From: DASTFY01 sp963829955
GTDB lineage: Bacteria > Actinomycetota > Acidimicrobiia > Acidimicrobiales > Ilumatobacteraceae
Length of the DNA: 64,000 nt
Direction: 5' to 3'
Assembly (NCBI GenBank): GCA_963829955.1
Contig: CAWHKS010000003.1
Coordinates: forward strand, 1-64,000
This document shows, piece after piece, positions 31,550 to 39,955 of the stretch. The position numbers and the translations under genes are program-made. Within the stretch, counting starts at the first letter, position 1, and each line of letters opens with the position of its first letter. The notes beneath the pieces were generated by a model, which was not told the origin of the DNA, did not search any database, and saw only the letters and a program-made list of their open reading frames with translations.

Positions 31550-32883
31550 CAGAGAGACCTCAGGTAGCGGTCGTACTCGAAGGGCGTCACCTGCGTCTTG
31601 TAGGAGCGCCACTCCGACCGCTTGTTGCGCAGGAACCACTCGAAGATGTGCTCGCCGAGCGTGTCGACCACCAGCTCGGACCGCTCCATCACCCGCAGCG
31701 CGTCGGACAGTGACTGCGGGAGCTGATCGATGCCGAGCTTGGCCAGCTCCTCGTCGGTCAGCTCGAACAGGTTGGCCTCCGCCTCGGGCGGCAGGTCGTA
31801 CCCTTCCTCGATGCCCTTCAGGCCGGCGGCCAGCATCAGCGCGAACGCCAGGTAGGGGTTGCAGGCGGGATCGGGCGAGCGGTACTCGAGGCGGGTGGCG
31901 TTGGCGTGGCCCCGCTTGGCGATGGGCACCCGGACGAGCCCGGACCGGTTGTTGCGGGCCCACGAGATGTGGATCGGCGCCTCGAACCCGGGGACCAGCC
32001 GCTTGTACGAGTTGACCGTCTGGTTGGTGATGGCGGTGATCTCCGCCGCGTGGTGCAGCAGGCCGGCCATGAACCGCTTGGCCACGATCGACAGGTTGTA
32101 GGGATCCTCGGGATCGAAGAAGGCGTTCTCCTCGCCCCGGAAGAGCGAGACGTGCGTGTGCATACCCGAGCCCTGCACACCCTCCAACGGCTTGGGCATG
32201 AACGTGGCGTGGACGCCTTCAGACGCCGCCACCTCCTTCACGACCAGCCGGAACGTCATGACGCTGTCGGCCATGGTGAGCGCGTCGGTGTGGGTCAGGT
32301 CGATCTCGTGCTGGCTGGGCGAGTCCTCGTGGAACGAGTACTCGACCGGGATGCCCAGCGTCTCGAGGGCCCGGATGGTCTGCTTGCGGAGCGAGCCCGA
32401 CACGTCGTTGGTGGTCAGGTCGAAGAACGAACCCTCGTCGAGCGGGACCGGCGCCTGCCCCTTCGCGCCGGGGGCGAAGTAGAAGAACTCGAGGTCCGGC
32501 GCCACGTAGAAGCTGAACTGGCGCTCACGGGCGCGGTCCAGGTTGCGGCGCAGCACGTAGCGGGGATCACCGTCGAAAGGTGAGCCGTCCAGGTTGGCGA
32601 TGTCGCAGAAGACACGGGCCTCCGGCGCCTTGGGATCGGCCCAGGGCAGCAGCTCGAAGGTGTTCGGGTCGGGCACGGCGAGCACGTCGCTCTCCTGCAC
32701 GCGGCTGAACCCGTCGATGGACGAGCCGTCGAACGACATGCCCTCCTCGAGCGCGTTCTCGAGCTCGGCCGGGCTGATGGCAAAGCTCTTGAGCTGCCCG
32801 AGGACGTCCGTGAACCACAGCCGGACCAGGCGGACGCCGCGTTCCTCCACGGTCCGCATGACGTAGTCCTGGTGGCGCTCCAT
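31549..32883 (-). CDS. glnA: Glutamine synthetase type I
   Basis: A 444-aa GSI. The N-terminal part has VRLVRLWFTDVLGQLKSFAIS and the FDGSSIDGFSRVQESD signature, the ATP-binding segment is GVQGSGMHTHVSLFRG, and the glutamate site is SYKRLVPGFEAPIHISWA. Length and sequence resemble the Bacillus GSI-alpha group. The adenylylation region reads as YDLPPEAEANLFEL without the NLYxLP motif, so regulation is probably transcriptional. An upstream GTG at 32889 lies 7 nt after CAGACT (reverse strand, 32902-32897) and may be the real leaderless start. It is coupled to the GlnR-like gene. Confidence 0.95.
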   Translation of the reverse strand: MERHQDYVMRTVEERGVRLVRLWFTDVLGQLKSFAISPAELENALEEGMSFDGSSIDGFSRVQESDVLAVPDPNTFELLPWADPKAPEARVFCDIANLDGSPFDGDPRYVLRRNLDRARERQFSFYVAPDLEFFYFAPGAKGQAPVPLDEGSFFDLTTNDVSGSLRKQTIRALETLGIPVEYSFHEDSPSQHEIDLTHTDALTMADSVMTFRLVVKEVAASEGVHATFMPKPLEGVQGSGMHTHVSLFRGEENAFFDPEDPYNLSIVAKRFMAGLLHHAAEITAITNQTVNSYKRLVPGFEAPIHISWARNNRSGLVRVPIAKRGHANATRLEYRSPDPACNPYLAFALMLAAGLKGIEEGYDLPPEAEANLFELTDEELAKLGIDQLPQSLSDALRVMERSELVVDTLGEHIFEWFLRNKRSEWRSYKTQVTPFEYDRYLRSL

Positions 32884-32906
32884 GCTCACCGTCTCCAGTC
32901 TGGCGC

Positions 32907-32943
32907 GCCGAGGGGCGGACGACACCTGCGCCCGCCCCTCGGC
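32907..32943 (-). terminator. 12-bp-stem hairpin between glnII and glnA
   Basis: GCCGAGGGGCGG (32907-32918) is the exact reverse complement of CCGCCCCTCGGC (32932-32943), with a 13-base loop. It lies after the glnII stop and before glnA on the reverse strand. There is no U-tract, so it would be a factor-dependent terminator, attenuator or RNA-stability element. Confidence 0.5.
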
Positions 32944-32962
32944 GGGCCTGCTGGCGCCACCG

Positions 32963-33964
32963 TCAAGCGAGCGCCGAGCAGATGGTGTCCGTCATCAGGC
33001 GGGCCACCGTGTAGGGATCGACGTTGGCGTTGGGCCGGCGGTCCTCGATGTAGCCCTTGCCGTCCTGCGCCACCTGCCATGGGATGCGCACCGACGCGCC
33101 CCGGTCCGAGACGCCGGAGCTGAACTTGTTCCACGGCGCCGTCTCGTGCTTGCCCGTCAGGCGCTCCTCGATGCCGGCTCCGTAGTTCTTGACGTGGACC
33201 TCCCACTTCGACTCGAGCGCCTTCACGGCCTTCTCGATGGCCGTGTAGTCCTCCCGCATGCCGTTGGTAGAGAAGTTCGTGTGGGCGCCGGCGCCGTTCC
33301 AGTCGCCCTTCTCCGGCTTGGCGTCGAAGGAGATGACGACGTCGAAGTCCTCGGCGATGCGGTGCAGCAGCCAGCGGGCGACGTACATCTGGTCGCCGAT
33401 GGCCGGCGGGCCGACCGGGCCGATCTGGAACTCCCACTGCCCGGGCATAACCTCGGGGTTGGTGCCGCTGATGCTGAGCCCGGCGTCGATGCAGGCCTGC
33501 GTGTGGACCTCGACGATGTCCCGACCCATGATGCGGCCGGTGCCGACGCCGCAGTAGTACGGACCCTGCGGCCCGGGGTAGCCCTCCTCGGGGAAGCCGA
33601 GCGGACGGCCGCTGGGCTTGAGCATCGTGTACTCCTGCTCGATGCCGAACAACGGCTCGTGGCTGGCGTACTTCTTGGCGACCTTCGCGCAGGCGGCGCG
33701 GGTGTTGGTGGGGTGCGGCTTGCCGTCGACGAGGAGGACCTCGGCCATGACGAGCACGTTGTCCCTGCCCCGCAGCGGATCGGCGCAGATGTACACGGGC
33801 TTGAGCACACAGTCGCTCTTGTCGCCCGGCGCCTGCTCCGTGCTCGACCCGTCGAAGCCCCAGATGCCGGGTTCGGCGTCGTCGGCGATGATCTTGGTCT
33901 TGCTCCGGAGCGACGGCGTGGGCTCCACCCCGTCGATCCAGATGTACTCAGCTTGGTAAGCCAC
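32963..33964 (-). CDS. glnII: Glutamine synthetase type II (eukaryote-like)
   Basis: A 333-aa GSII-type enzyme, beginning AYQAEYIWIDG, with GFDGSSTEQAPGDKSDCVLKPV, EPLFGIEQEYTMLKP, and GAGAHTNFSTNGMRED near the active site. GSII enzymes occur in rhizobia and actinobacteria next to or besides GSI. Start at GTG 33964. It is upstream of glnA and the GlnR-like regulator in the same direction, separated by a strong hairpin. TTGTGAA direct repeats about 95 bases upstream may be the regulator's site. Confidence 0.94.
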   Translation of the reverse strand: MAYQAEYIWIDGVEPTPSLRSKTKIIADDAEPGIWGFDGSSTEQAPGDKSDCVLKPVYICADPLRGRDNVLVMAEVLLVDGKPHPTNTRAACAKVAKKYASHEPLFGIEQEYTMLKPSGRPLGFPEEGYPGPQGPYYCGVGTGRIMGRDIVEVHTQACIDAGLSISGTNPEVMPGQWEFQIGPVGPPAIGDQMYVARWLLHRIAEDFDVVISFDAKPEKGDWNGAGAHTNFSTNGMREDYTAIEKAVKALESKWEVHVKNYGAGIEERLTGKHETAPWNKFSSGVSDRGASVRIPWQVAQDGKGYIEDRRPNANVDPYTVARLMTDTICSALA

Positions 33965-34059
33965 GGGTCGCGTTCTTCCTCTCGGGTGGGTACGGACGGC
34001 GGACGCCGATCCAGGACGCTCCGAGGTTGTCAGGGACCCGTTTCCCATCGATCACCTGC

Positions 34060-34077
34060 TTGTGAATGCTTTGTGAA
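34060..34077. promoter_or_regulatory. TTGTGAA direct repeat with 11-bp period (Pho/GlnR-like box)
   Basis: TTGTGAA occurs at 34060-34066 and 34071-34077 (reverse strand: TTCACAA repeated, with GTTCACAA at one copy). The 11-bp period and GTTCAC core resemble the actinobacterial PHO box bound by PhoP, which overlaps GlnR control at glutamine synthetase promoters. It lies between glnII and the divergent lipoprotein gene. Confidence 0.5.
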
Positions 34078-34120
34078 CTCGAGGAACCGGCGGGCTCCGC
34101 CCGACGTCCAAACTGGCGTG

Positions 34121-34993
34121 ATGACCGCTCGCCGCACCCGTCTGCCCCTGGTCCTGCTGCTCCCCGCCCTCGTCGGCCTGGCCGCCTGCGGCTCGGAGAC
34201 CGTCGATGCCACCGACACCACCGCGGCGGGCGGGGGCATCTCCTACCCTCCGGCCGGCAACCAGGCCGTCGTCCGCCTCTCGCAGGGCGGGGGCTTCGTC
34301 CCTGAGGGAGCGGACTTCCGCACCCCCGCCGAGCTCGTCATCGAGGGCGACGGGAACGTGTACCGCCCGGGCGCCCAGATCGAGATCTTCCCCGCCCCGT
34401 TGGTGCCGGCCGTGACCGTGGCCACCCTCGACCAGGAGGGAATCGAGATCGTGCTGCAGGCCGCCCAGGAGGCGGGACTCCTGGCGCCGGCTCCGGACTA
34501 CGACGGCGGCGCCACCGCGCTCGTGGCCGACGCGCCGACCACCATCCTCGAGATCCAGGCCGACGGTCAGACCTTCCGCCACGAGGCGTACGCGCTCGGC
34601 TTCGAGGCCGACACCGGTCAGCAGTCGTCGGCGACGGAGGCTCGTTCCAATCTCAACGACTTCGTCAACCAGTTGCGTGACCTGCCGACCATGGTGGGGG
34701 ATCACCTCGGGCCCGACGAGGTGTACGACCCTGAGCGCTTCGGCGTGATCGCCCGTCCGGCCACGCCCGAGGAGCTGGCGCCGACCGAGGACCAGATCGC
34801 TCCGACCGTCGTGGCGTGGCCCGCCGGCGCCCCACCGCTGGCCTCCATGAGCGCCTGCACCGAGGTGGCGGCCGCCGATGTGGGCACCACGTTCGCCGAC
34901 GCCAACCAGCTGACCCGCTTCTCCCAGGACGGCGCCACCTACACGGTCTTCCTCCGGGTCCTCACACCGGACGAGAGCTGCGCCACGCTCTGA
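34121..34993 (+). CDS. Secreted lipoprotein of unknown function
   Basis: A 290-aa protein with signal TRLPLVLLLPALVGLAAC, lipobox LAAC (Cys about residue 23), then a Thr-rich linker. No enzyme motif was found. Two more cysteines near the C-terminus (MSACTEVAAAD and DESCATL) may form a disulfide. CAAACT at 34109-34114 is 6 nt before the ATG, so it may be leaderless. The adjacent glnII and nadE genes suggest no clear link. Confidence 0.7.
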   Translation: MTARRTRLPLVLLLPALVGLAACGSETVDATDTTAAGGGISYPPAGNQAVVRLSQGGGFVPEGADFRTPAELVIEGDGNVYRPGAQIEIFPAPLVPAVTVATLDQEGIEIVLQAAQEAGLLAPAPDYDGGATALVADAPTTILEIQADGQTFRHEAYALGFEADTGQQSSATEARSNLNDFVNQLRDLPTMVGDHLGPDEVYDPERFGVIARPATPEELAPTEDQIAPTVVAWPAGAPPLASMSACTEVAAADVGTTFADANQLTRFSQDGATYTVFLRVLTPDESCATL

Positions 34994-35052
34994 TCACCCT
35001 CGGCCCGACTGGGCCGGTCCCGTACGTCACGGACCAGGCCTAGCCTGATCTC

Positions 35053-36771
35053 GTGCTGCACGTGCGCGTCGGGCTGGCCCAGCTCAACACGACGGTCGGT
35101 GATCTCGACGGGAACCTGGAGCGCGTCGTCGAGGCCTACGGCCGGGCCGAGGCCGCGGGGTGCGACCTGGTCGCCTTCCCCGAGCTCGCGCTCACCGGCT
35201 ACCCGCCCGAGGACCTCGTGCTCAAGCCGGGGTTCGTCGCCGACACCAAGGCGGCGCTGGCCAAGCTGGCCGCTCGCACGGGCCGGTGCGCGGCGATCGT
35301 CGGCTTCGTGGACTCCGGGCGGGACCTGCACAACGCCGCCGCGGTGTGCGCCCAGGGCACGGTGCTCGGCACCTACCGCAAGCGGATCCTGCCCAACTAC
35401 GCCGTGTTCGACGAGGCGCGGTACTTCACGCCCGGGGACCTGACCGACCCGCTGGAGCTGTACGTCATCGGTGGCGTGCGCGTGGGCGTGACCATCTGCG
35501 AGGACGCCTGGAGCCCCAACGGACCCATCGCCGTGCAAGCGGCCGGCGGCGCCGAGCTGGTCGTCAACATCAACGCCTCGCCGTACGCCATGGACAAGGT
35601 CGGCCTGCGGGAGAAGATGCTCGCCACCCGGGCCGCGGACGCGTCGTGCGCGCTCGTCTACGTCAATCAGGTCGGCGGGCAGGACGAGCTGGTCTTCGAC
35701 GGCGCCTCGATGGTCTTCGATGCCGACGGTGACCTGGTGGCACGGGCGCCCCAGTTCGTCGAGGACCTGCTGGTGGTGGACCTCGAGGTCGACGCCATCT
35801 ACCGCAAGCGCCTGCTGGACCCGAGGGGTCGGGAGACCCGGGAGGCGCTGCCGGAGATCGCAATCAGCGAGGCGGGCCCCCGTCGCGACGGCGAACCGCT
35901 CGGCGGCTGCGCCTCGCTGCGGGACCACATCGACGAGGTGTACGACGCCATCGTCCTCGGCCTGCGCGACTACGCCCTCAAGAACGGATTCCAGGACGTG
36001 GTGCTGGGCCTGTCCGGCGGCATCGACTCGTCGCTGGTCGCCGCCATCGCCGCCGATGCCCTCGGTCCGGACCACGTGCACGGCGTGTCGATGCCGTCGC
36101 GCTACTCGAGCGACGGCTCCCGCTCGGACGCCGAAGCGCTGGCCCTGTCCATCGGGTGCGACTACCGGACGATCGCCATCGAGCCCGCCTTCGCCGCGTT
36201 CCTGGAGCTGCTGGATCCGTCCTTCGCCGACCTCGAGGCCGATCTCACCGAGGAGAACCTGCAGAGCCGCATCCGCGGGATGCTCCTGATGGCGCTGTCC
36301 AACAAGTTCGGCTGGCTGGTGCTGACCACCGGCAACAAGAGCGAGATGGCCGTGGGCTACTCCACGCTCTACGGCGACTCGGCCGGGGGCTTCGCCGTCA
36401 TCAAGGACGTCTACAAGACGACCGTCTACCGGCTGTGCCGGCTGGTCAACGACCGCGCCGGGCGGGAGATCATCCCCGAGACGGTGTTCACCAAGGCACC
36501 CTCGGCCGAGCTGCGCCCGGACCAGCGCGACGACCAGAGCCTGCCCCCCTACGACGTGCTCGACGCGATCCTGAAGGCCTACGTGGAGGACGACCGGACG
36601 GCGGCCGAGATCGCTGGCGCGGGATGGGACGAGGACGTCGTGCGCCGCATCACCCGCCTCGTCGACGTGGCCGAGTACAAGCGCCGCCAGACGCCCCCCG
36701 GGGTCAGGGTGACGCCCAAGGCCTTCGGCAGCGACCGCCGCCTCCCGATCACCAACGGCTACCGCGGCTGA
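35053..36771 (+). CDS. nadE: Glutamine-dependent NAD(+) synthetase
   Basis: A 572-aa two-domain enzyme. The N-terminal nitrilase-type glutaminase has the Glu44-Lys110-Cys149 triad (AFPELALTGYPP, TYRKRILPNYAVFDE, TICEDAW). The C-terminal synthetase carries the PP-loop LGLSGGIDSSLVAAIAADAL and TTGNKSEMAVGYSTLYGD. It amidates nicotinic acid adenine dinucleotide with ammonia from glutamine. TAGCCT (35041-35046) is 6 nt before the GTG start, suggesting a leaderless mRNA. It closes the glutamine-metabolism block. Confidence 0.96.
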   Translation: MLHVRVGLAQLNTTVGDLDGNLERVVEAYGRAEAAGCDLVAFPELALTGYPPEDLVLKPGFVADTKAALAKLAARTGRCAAIVGFVDSGRDLHNAAAVCAQGTVLGTYRKRILPNYAVFDEARYFTPGDLTDPLELYVIGGVRVGVTICEDAWSPNGPIAVQAAGGAELVVNINASPYAMDKVGLREKMLATRAADASCALVYVNQVGGQDELVFDGASMVFDADGDLVARAPQFVEDLLVVDLEVDAIYRKRLLDPRGRETREALPEIAISEAGPRRDGEPLGGCASLRDHIDEVYDAIVLGLRDYALKNGFQDVVLGLSGGIDSSLVAAIAADALGPDHVHGVSMPSRYSSDGSRSDAEALALSIGCDYRTIAIEPAFAAFLELLDPSFADLEADLTEENLQSRIRGMLLMALSNKFGWLVLTTGNKSEMAVGYSTLYGDSAGGFAVIKDVYKTTVYRLCRLVNDRAGREIIPETVFTKAPSAELRPDQRDDQSLPPYDVLDAILKAYVEDDRTAAEIAGAGWDEDVVRRITRLVDVAEYKRRQTPPGVRVTPKAFGSDRRLPITNGYRG

Positions 36772-36790
36772 CTGCCTCGTGGCCTCGCGC

Positions 36791-37210
36791 TCAGGCGTCG
36801 AGCGTGCCGGGTTCGCTGACCCAGAGCGTGAGCTGGCCCGTCACCGACGAGATGCGGTCGAAGTCGGCGTCGTAGTGGAGCACGGCCAGTCCTGCCGCTT
36901 CCGCTGCGGCCGCGATCACGAGGTCGAACAGCTTCGCCCCTCGGTGGAGGTTCCGTGCGGCCAGCTCGGCGAGCGTGCGAAGCGCCCGGTCCATCACGGC
37001 GGGCGTGATGGGAGCTTCGGGGAACGCCTGTCGTTCCTCGACAACCTCAGCGACGGATGACGCTCTGCTGGCGAACGCCACCTCGAGGTCGACCAGGCGG
37101 CAGGTCCAGAGCCTCCCGTGCACGACGAGGTCCTCGAGCCGTGCCGCGATCGGTGGCTGGTGCGCCCTCGCCAGGACTGACGTGTCGACCAGGTAGCGGC
37201 GGTCTGGCAT
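36791..37210 (-). CDS. vapC: PIN-domain ribonuclease toxin (VapC family)
   Basis: A 139-aa PIN domain. Acidic active-site residues are present: Asp9 in YLVDTSVLA, Glu43 in VDLEVAFAS, Asp96 in LFDLVIAAAAE and Asp114/116 in LHYDADFDRI. The start overlaps the antitoxin stop (TGATG). VapC toxins cleave tRNA or rRNA at defined sites and are neutralised by VapB. The partner gene is immediately upstream. Confidence 0.88.
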   Translation of the reverse strand: MPDRRYLVDTSVLARAHQPPIAARLEDLVVHGRLWTCRLVDLEVAFASRASSVAEVVEERQAFPEAPITPAVMDRALRTLAELAARNLHRGAKLFDLVIAAAAEAAGLAVLHYDADFDRISSVTGQLTLWVSEPGTLDA

Positions 37211-37422
37211 CAGGCGTCCGGCCAGCGCGGGCGCCGGGCCTCGTCCACCGCTTCCAGTTCGAGCGGCTCGCGGCGCAAGCGGTCGACGTGGATCCGGATC
37301 AGAGCATCGTCGACCACGCTGCGGAGTGCGAGGTCGACCGTCTCCTTGATGGTGTGGGCTCCTGAAGCAGCCCGCGCCCGCTCCAGCACGCCGTCGTCGA
37401 TGTCCACCAGCCGCTTGGTCAC
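37210..37422 (-). CDS. vapB: VapB-family antitoxin
   Basis: A 70-aa protein from GTG 37422. The N-terminal part (KRLVDIDDGVLERARAASGAHTIKETVDLALRSVV) matches the VapB type II antitoxin (MazE/AbrB- or RHH-like actinobacterial group, often called VapB-like DUF2191). It binds its own promoter and the toxin. An 11-bp imperfect inverted repeat with AT-rich arms lies just upstream. Confidence 0.82.
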   Translation of the reverse strand: MTKRLVDIDDGVLERARAASGAHTIKETVDLALRSVVDDALIRIHVDRLRREPLELEAVDEARRPRWPDA

Positions 37423-37432
37423 GAGAGCTGAG

Positions 37433-37459
37433 TATATATCATCGAGCAGATCGTATATA
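37433..37459. promoter_or_regulatory. AT-rich inverted repeat before vapB (autoregulatory operator)
   Basis: TATATATCATC (37433-37443) and GATCGTATATA (37449-37459) form an inverted repeat with 9 of 11 bases matched around a 5-base centre. It is the only strongly AT-rich site in the area and lies just before the VapB GTG. Toxin-antitoxin operons are usually autorepressed by such sites. Confidence 0.5.
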
Positions 37460-37479
37460 GCGGCCGCATCGCCAGACGC

Positions 37480-38106
37480 TCACCAGTTGTCGGCTTCGTC
37501 GTCTCCGCTCTTGGCCATGAGGTAGCCGCGGGCGCGCTCGGACCTCGGGTAGCGGTCCACCAGCGTCCAGAAGGCGGGGGTGTGGTCGGGCTGGCGCAGG
37601 TGGGCCAGCTCGTGGACGATCACGTAGTCGATCACCCAGTCCGGGAAGCGGGCGAGTGCCGACGAGAGGCGGACGGTCCCGGCCTCCGGGGTGCAGCTTC
37701 CCCAACGGGTGCGCATGCCGTCGACCCAGCGGATCGACGTCGGCACTGGCAGGTCGTGACGGCGGGCGAGCGTGGCGGCCCGCTCGGCCAGGTCGATGCG
37801 GTCCGTCGACAGCTTGCGTTCGAAGCGGCGCGTCCACTCGGCGACCCACCGCGCCTCCTCGGCCTTGGACATCCAGGACGGGAGCCGGATCTCCAGGGTC
37901 GTGCCGACGAGACGGGCGGACGACGTCCGCTTGCGCTTGGTGCTGCGGATGACGCGGACGGCGAACGGCGCCGGAAAGGATGCGGGCGCCGGAGCAGGTG
38001 GTGCCGGCGGCGGCAGGGCCTCGTCCACCGGGGGACCGCCGTCCATCAGCCCGGGCAGGGGCAGCGGGACGGCACCGGGCGGCGGGCGTCGTCGCAGGCC
38101 GGCCAT
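37480..38106 (-). CDS. YgjP-like (M48/DUF45) zinc metallopeptidase
   Basis: A 208-aa protein from ATG 38106. The C-terminal part has the HExxH-like motif YVIVHELAHL and the downstream DHTPAFWTLVDRYP, which is characteristic of YgjP/SprT-like DUF45 domains. A central strand MRTRWGSC (Trp-Gly-Ser-Cys) is the family's conserved RWGSC motif. The Pro-rich N-terminal 55 residues are probably disordered. It lies 5 bases after a histidine phosphatase gene and is probably co-transcribed with it. Confidence 0.85.
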   Translation of the reverse strand: MAGLRRRPPPGAVPLPLPGLMDGGPPVDEALPPPAPPAPAPASFPAPFAVRVIRSTKRKRTSSARLVGTTLEIRLPSWMSKAEEARWVAEWTRRFERKLSTDRIDLAERAATLARRHDLPVPTSIRWVDGMRTRWGSCTPEAGTVRLSSALARFPDWVIDYVIVHELAHLRQPDHTPAFWTLVDRYPRSERARGYLMAKSGDDEADNW

Positions 38107-38111
38107 GGTCG

Positions 38112-38717
38112 TCAGGGAGCGGTGGTGTACGTCGCCTCGTCCTCGGGCAGGAGGAAGAGGCGGTGGCGGGCGGTGATGGCGAGCTCGTCGGGTGGGCCGT
38201 CCAGGTCGAAGACCCGCCCGCCGAGGTTGGGGAAGGCGCGGTCGACGTCGTTGCAGTAGCGCTCCATGGCCCTCAGCACGCCACCGTGGCTGACGATGAG
38301 CACCATCCCGCCCGGGTGCTCCCGGTGCACGTCGGACAGCCCGTCGAGGGCGCGGGTCAGCACGCCGCTGTCCAGCTCGAAGCCGTTCGGGCGGCGGTGG
38401 TCGGCCAGGTAGCGGGGCCACCCGGCTTCGATCTCGTCCCTGGTCAGGCCCGTCCAGTCGCCGGCGTCGCGCTCACGGAAGCGGGCGTCGGGGCGGATCG
38501 GAAGGTCGAGGGCGGCGCCGATGATCTCGGCCGTGCCGTGCGCACGGGCCAGGTCGCTGGCCCAGATGGCGTCCACGACCGGTAGGGCCCCCACCGCGGA
38601 CGCCGCCTGCGACCGCCCGAGGTCGCTGAGCGGGGCGTCGGCATGCCCCTGCCAGCGGCCGATCGCGTTCCACGTCGACTGTCCGTGGCGGACGACGAGC
38701 ACGCGGGTCAGGGTCAT
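38112..38717 (-). CDS. Histidine phosphatase family protein (GpmB/CobC-like)
   Basis: A 201-aa enzyme with LVVRHGQSTWNAIGRWQGHADAPLS (RHG nucleophile His) and the second conserved block VLIVSHGGVLRAM. The acid pair FRERDAGDWTGLTRDEI is typical of the two-histidine phosphatase branch. TACCGT (reverse strand, 38730-38725) is 7 nt before the ATG, so it is probably leaderless. Substrates in this family range from phosphoglycerate to phospho-sugars, so a precise role is not given. Confidence 0.85.
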   Translation of the reverse strand: MTLTRVLVVRHGQSTWNAIGRWQGHADAPLSDLGRSQAASAVGALPVVDAIWASDLARAHGTAEIIGAALDLPIRPDARFRERDAGDWTGLTRDEIEAGWPRYLADHRRPNGFELDSGVLTRALDGLSDVHREHPGGMVLIVSHGGVLRAMERYCNDVDRAFPNLGGRVFDLDGPPDELAITARHRLFLLPEDEATYTTAP

Positions 38718-38774
38718 CGACGCCACGGTAGCGACGAGGTCGGTCGACCGGGCGGGCACTAGCGTGCCCGGGCC

Positions 38775-39266
38775 ATGCTGATCCGGCTGCCGTGGCCCTG
38801 GGTGGTGGCAATCGACGCCGTGGTCTGGACGGCATGGAGCGCGGCGGCGGGTTGGTGGGTGACCCGGCACGAGCCCCGACATTCCGGCGTGGGGCACCCT
38901 GAGGTGGACGGACCTGTCTTGCGCCTCCGGCCGTTCGAGCGGGGCGGTCGCTGGTACGAGCGGACGCTGAGGGTCAGGCGGTGGAAGTCCTGGCTGCCCG
39001 AGGCGGGCCGGGCCTTCGGCGGACGGTCCAAGCGCCACCTGCCGCCGGGGGGTGCGCGCGCCCTGCCGCTGTTCCTGACCGACTGCCGCCGGGCCGAGCG
39101 GACCCATTGGCTGATCGTGGTGGCCACGCCTGTCTTCGCCGTCTGGAATCCTCTCGGCCTGTTCCTGGCCATGGTGGCCTTCGCCGTCGTGGCGAACGGG
39201 CCGTGCCTGATCGTCCTGCGCTACAACCGGGCCCGCGTGCTGGCCCGTCAGCGACCGGCCGCGTAG
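38775..39266 (+). CDS. CrtO-like (glycosyl-4,4'-diaponeurosporenoate acyltransferase family) protein
   Basis: A 163-aa integral membrane protein. The family signature is visible: GGRWYERTLRVRRWKSWLPEAG, FGGRSKRHL, then CRRAERTHWLIV and a membrane segment, with VANGPCLIVLRYNRARV near the end. In staphylococci CrtO acylates the staphyloxanthin precursor. No carotenoid genes are seen here, so the substrate is open. The N-terminal helix is LPWPWVVAIDAVVWTAWSAAAGWW. TAGCGT (38760-38765) is 9 nt before the ATG. Confidence 0.75.
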   Translation: MLIRLPWPWVVAIDAVVWTAWSAAAGWWVTRHEPRHSGVGHPEVDGPVLRLRPFERGGRWYERTLRVRRWKSWLPEAGRAFGGRSKRHLPPGGARALPLFLTDCRRAERTHWLIVVATPVFAVWNPLGLFLAMVAFAVVANGPCLIVLRYNRARVLARQRPAA

Positions 39267-39955
39267 AGGTCGATGGCTTCGGTGAGCGGGCAGTCGAGCA
39301 CGCCGGCCTCCGAGGCGACGGCCTCCAGCCAGGGCGGTCGGGACTTCGCGCACACGGCCACCGGCCACTCGAGCCCGGAGAGCTGCGTGGCCGAGCGGGC
39401 GAAGCCGGTGGCGTAGTCGGCTGGGCGTACGTCCCGGGACAGCTCGGCCAGCGCCCACGGGTCGGGCGCCTGCCCCGGTGTCCCGGCGCCGCCGTCCAGC
39501 ACCGTGGACGATGGGGACGAGCCGCCACCCGCCAACCCGGGCCCGTCCGTGAGGACGGCGCCGCGTACGAGCGTCGGCCGGGCGCCGGCGATCAGGAGGG
39601 CGACGTAGGCGCCGAGTCCCCGGCCCACCAGCGTTGCCGGGCCGAGCTCGGCCAGCGCGGCGTCGGCGTCCCCCATGAGCAGCTCGGCGGAGTAACCCCC
39701 GCCGATCGGCACCGTGGAGGCGCCGTGGCCGGTGAAGTCGAGACCCCAGATGGCCCCCGGCCAGCCCTCGGCCCACTCGGGCGGCGACTCGACCGAGCGC
39801 TCGCCGAGGCCGTGGAGGAGGAGCAGCGGCCGGGCGCCTTCCGACGCCGACGATGACGGTGTCGCCCCGGGTCGCAGCTCGTGGAGCGCGAGCTCGATGC
39901 GGCCGTGCCGGACCACCTTGTACGGCGGCACCGCTGATGAAACGGCTGGGGTCAC
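39248..39955 (-). CDS. Alpha/beta hydrolase
   Basis: A 235-aa protein from GTG 39955, overlapping the upstream hydrolase stop (GTGA). LLLLHGLGERSVESPPEW has the oxyanion His-Gly, and LVGRGLGAYVALLIAG is the elbow position, but with Gly-Arg-Gly-Leu-Gly in place of GxSxG, so the nucleophile Ser is absent. It may be a non-catalytic partner of the following hydrolase. The end overlaps the CrtO-like gene by 19 bases. Confidence 0.68.
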   Translation of the reverse strand: MTPAVSSAVPPYKVVRHGRIELALHELRPGATPSSSASEGARPLLLLHGLGERSVESPPEWAEGWPGAIWGLDFTGHGASTVPIGGGYSAELLMGDADAALAELGPATLVGRGLGAYVALLIAGARPTLVRGAVLTDGPGLAGGGSSPSSTVLDGGAGTPGQAPDPWALAELSRDVRPADYATGFARSATQLSGLEWPVAVCAKSRPPWLEAVASEAGVLDCPLTEAIDLYAAGR

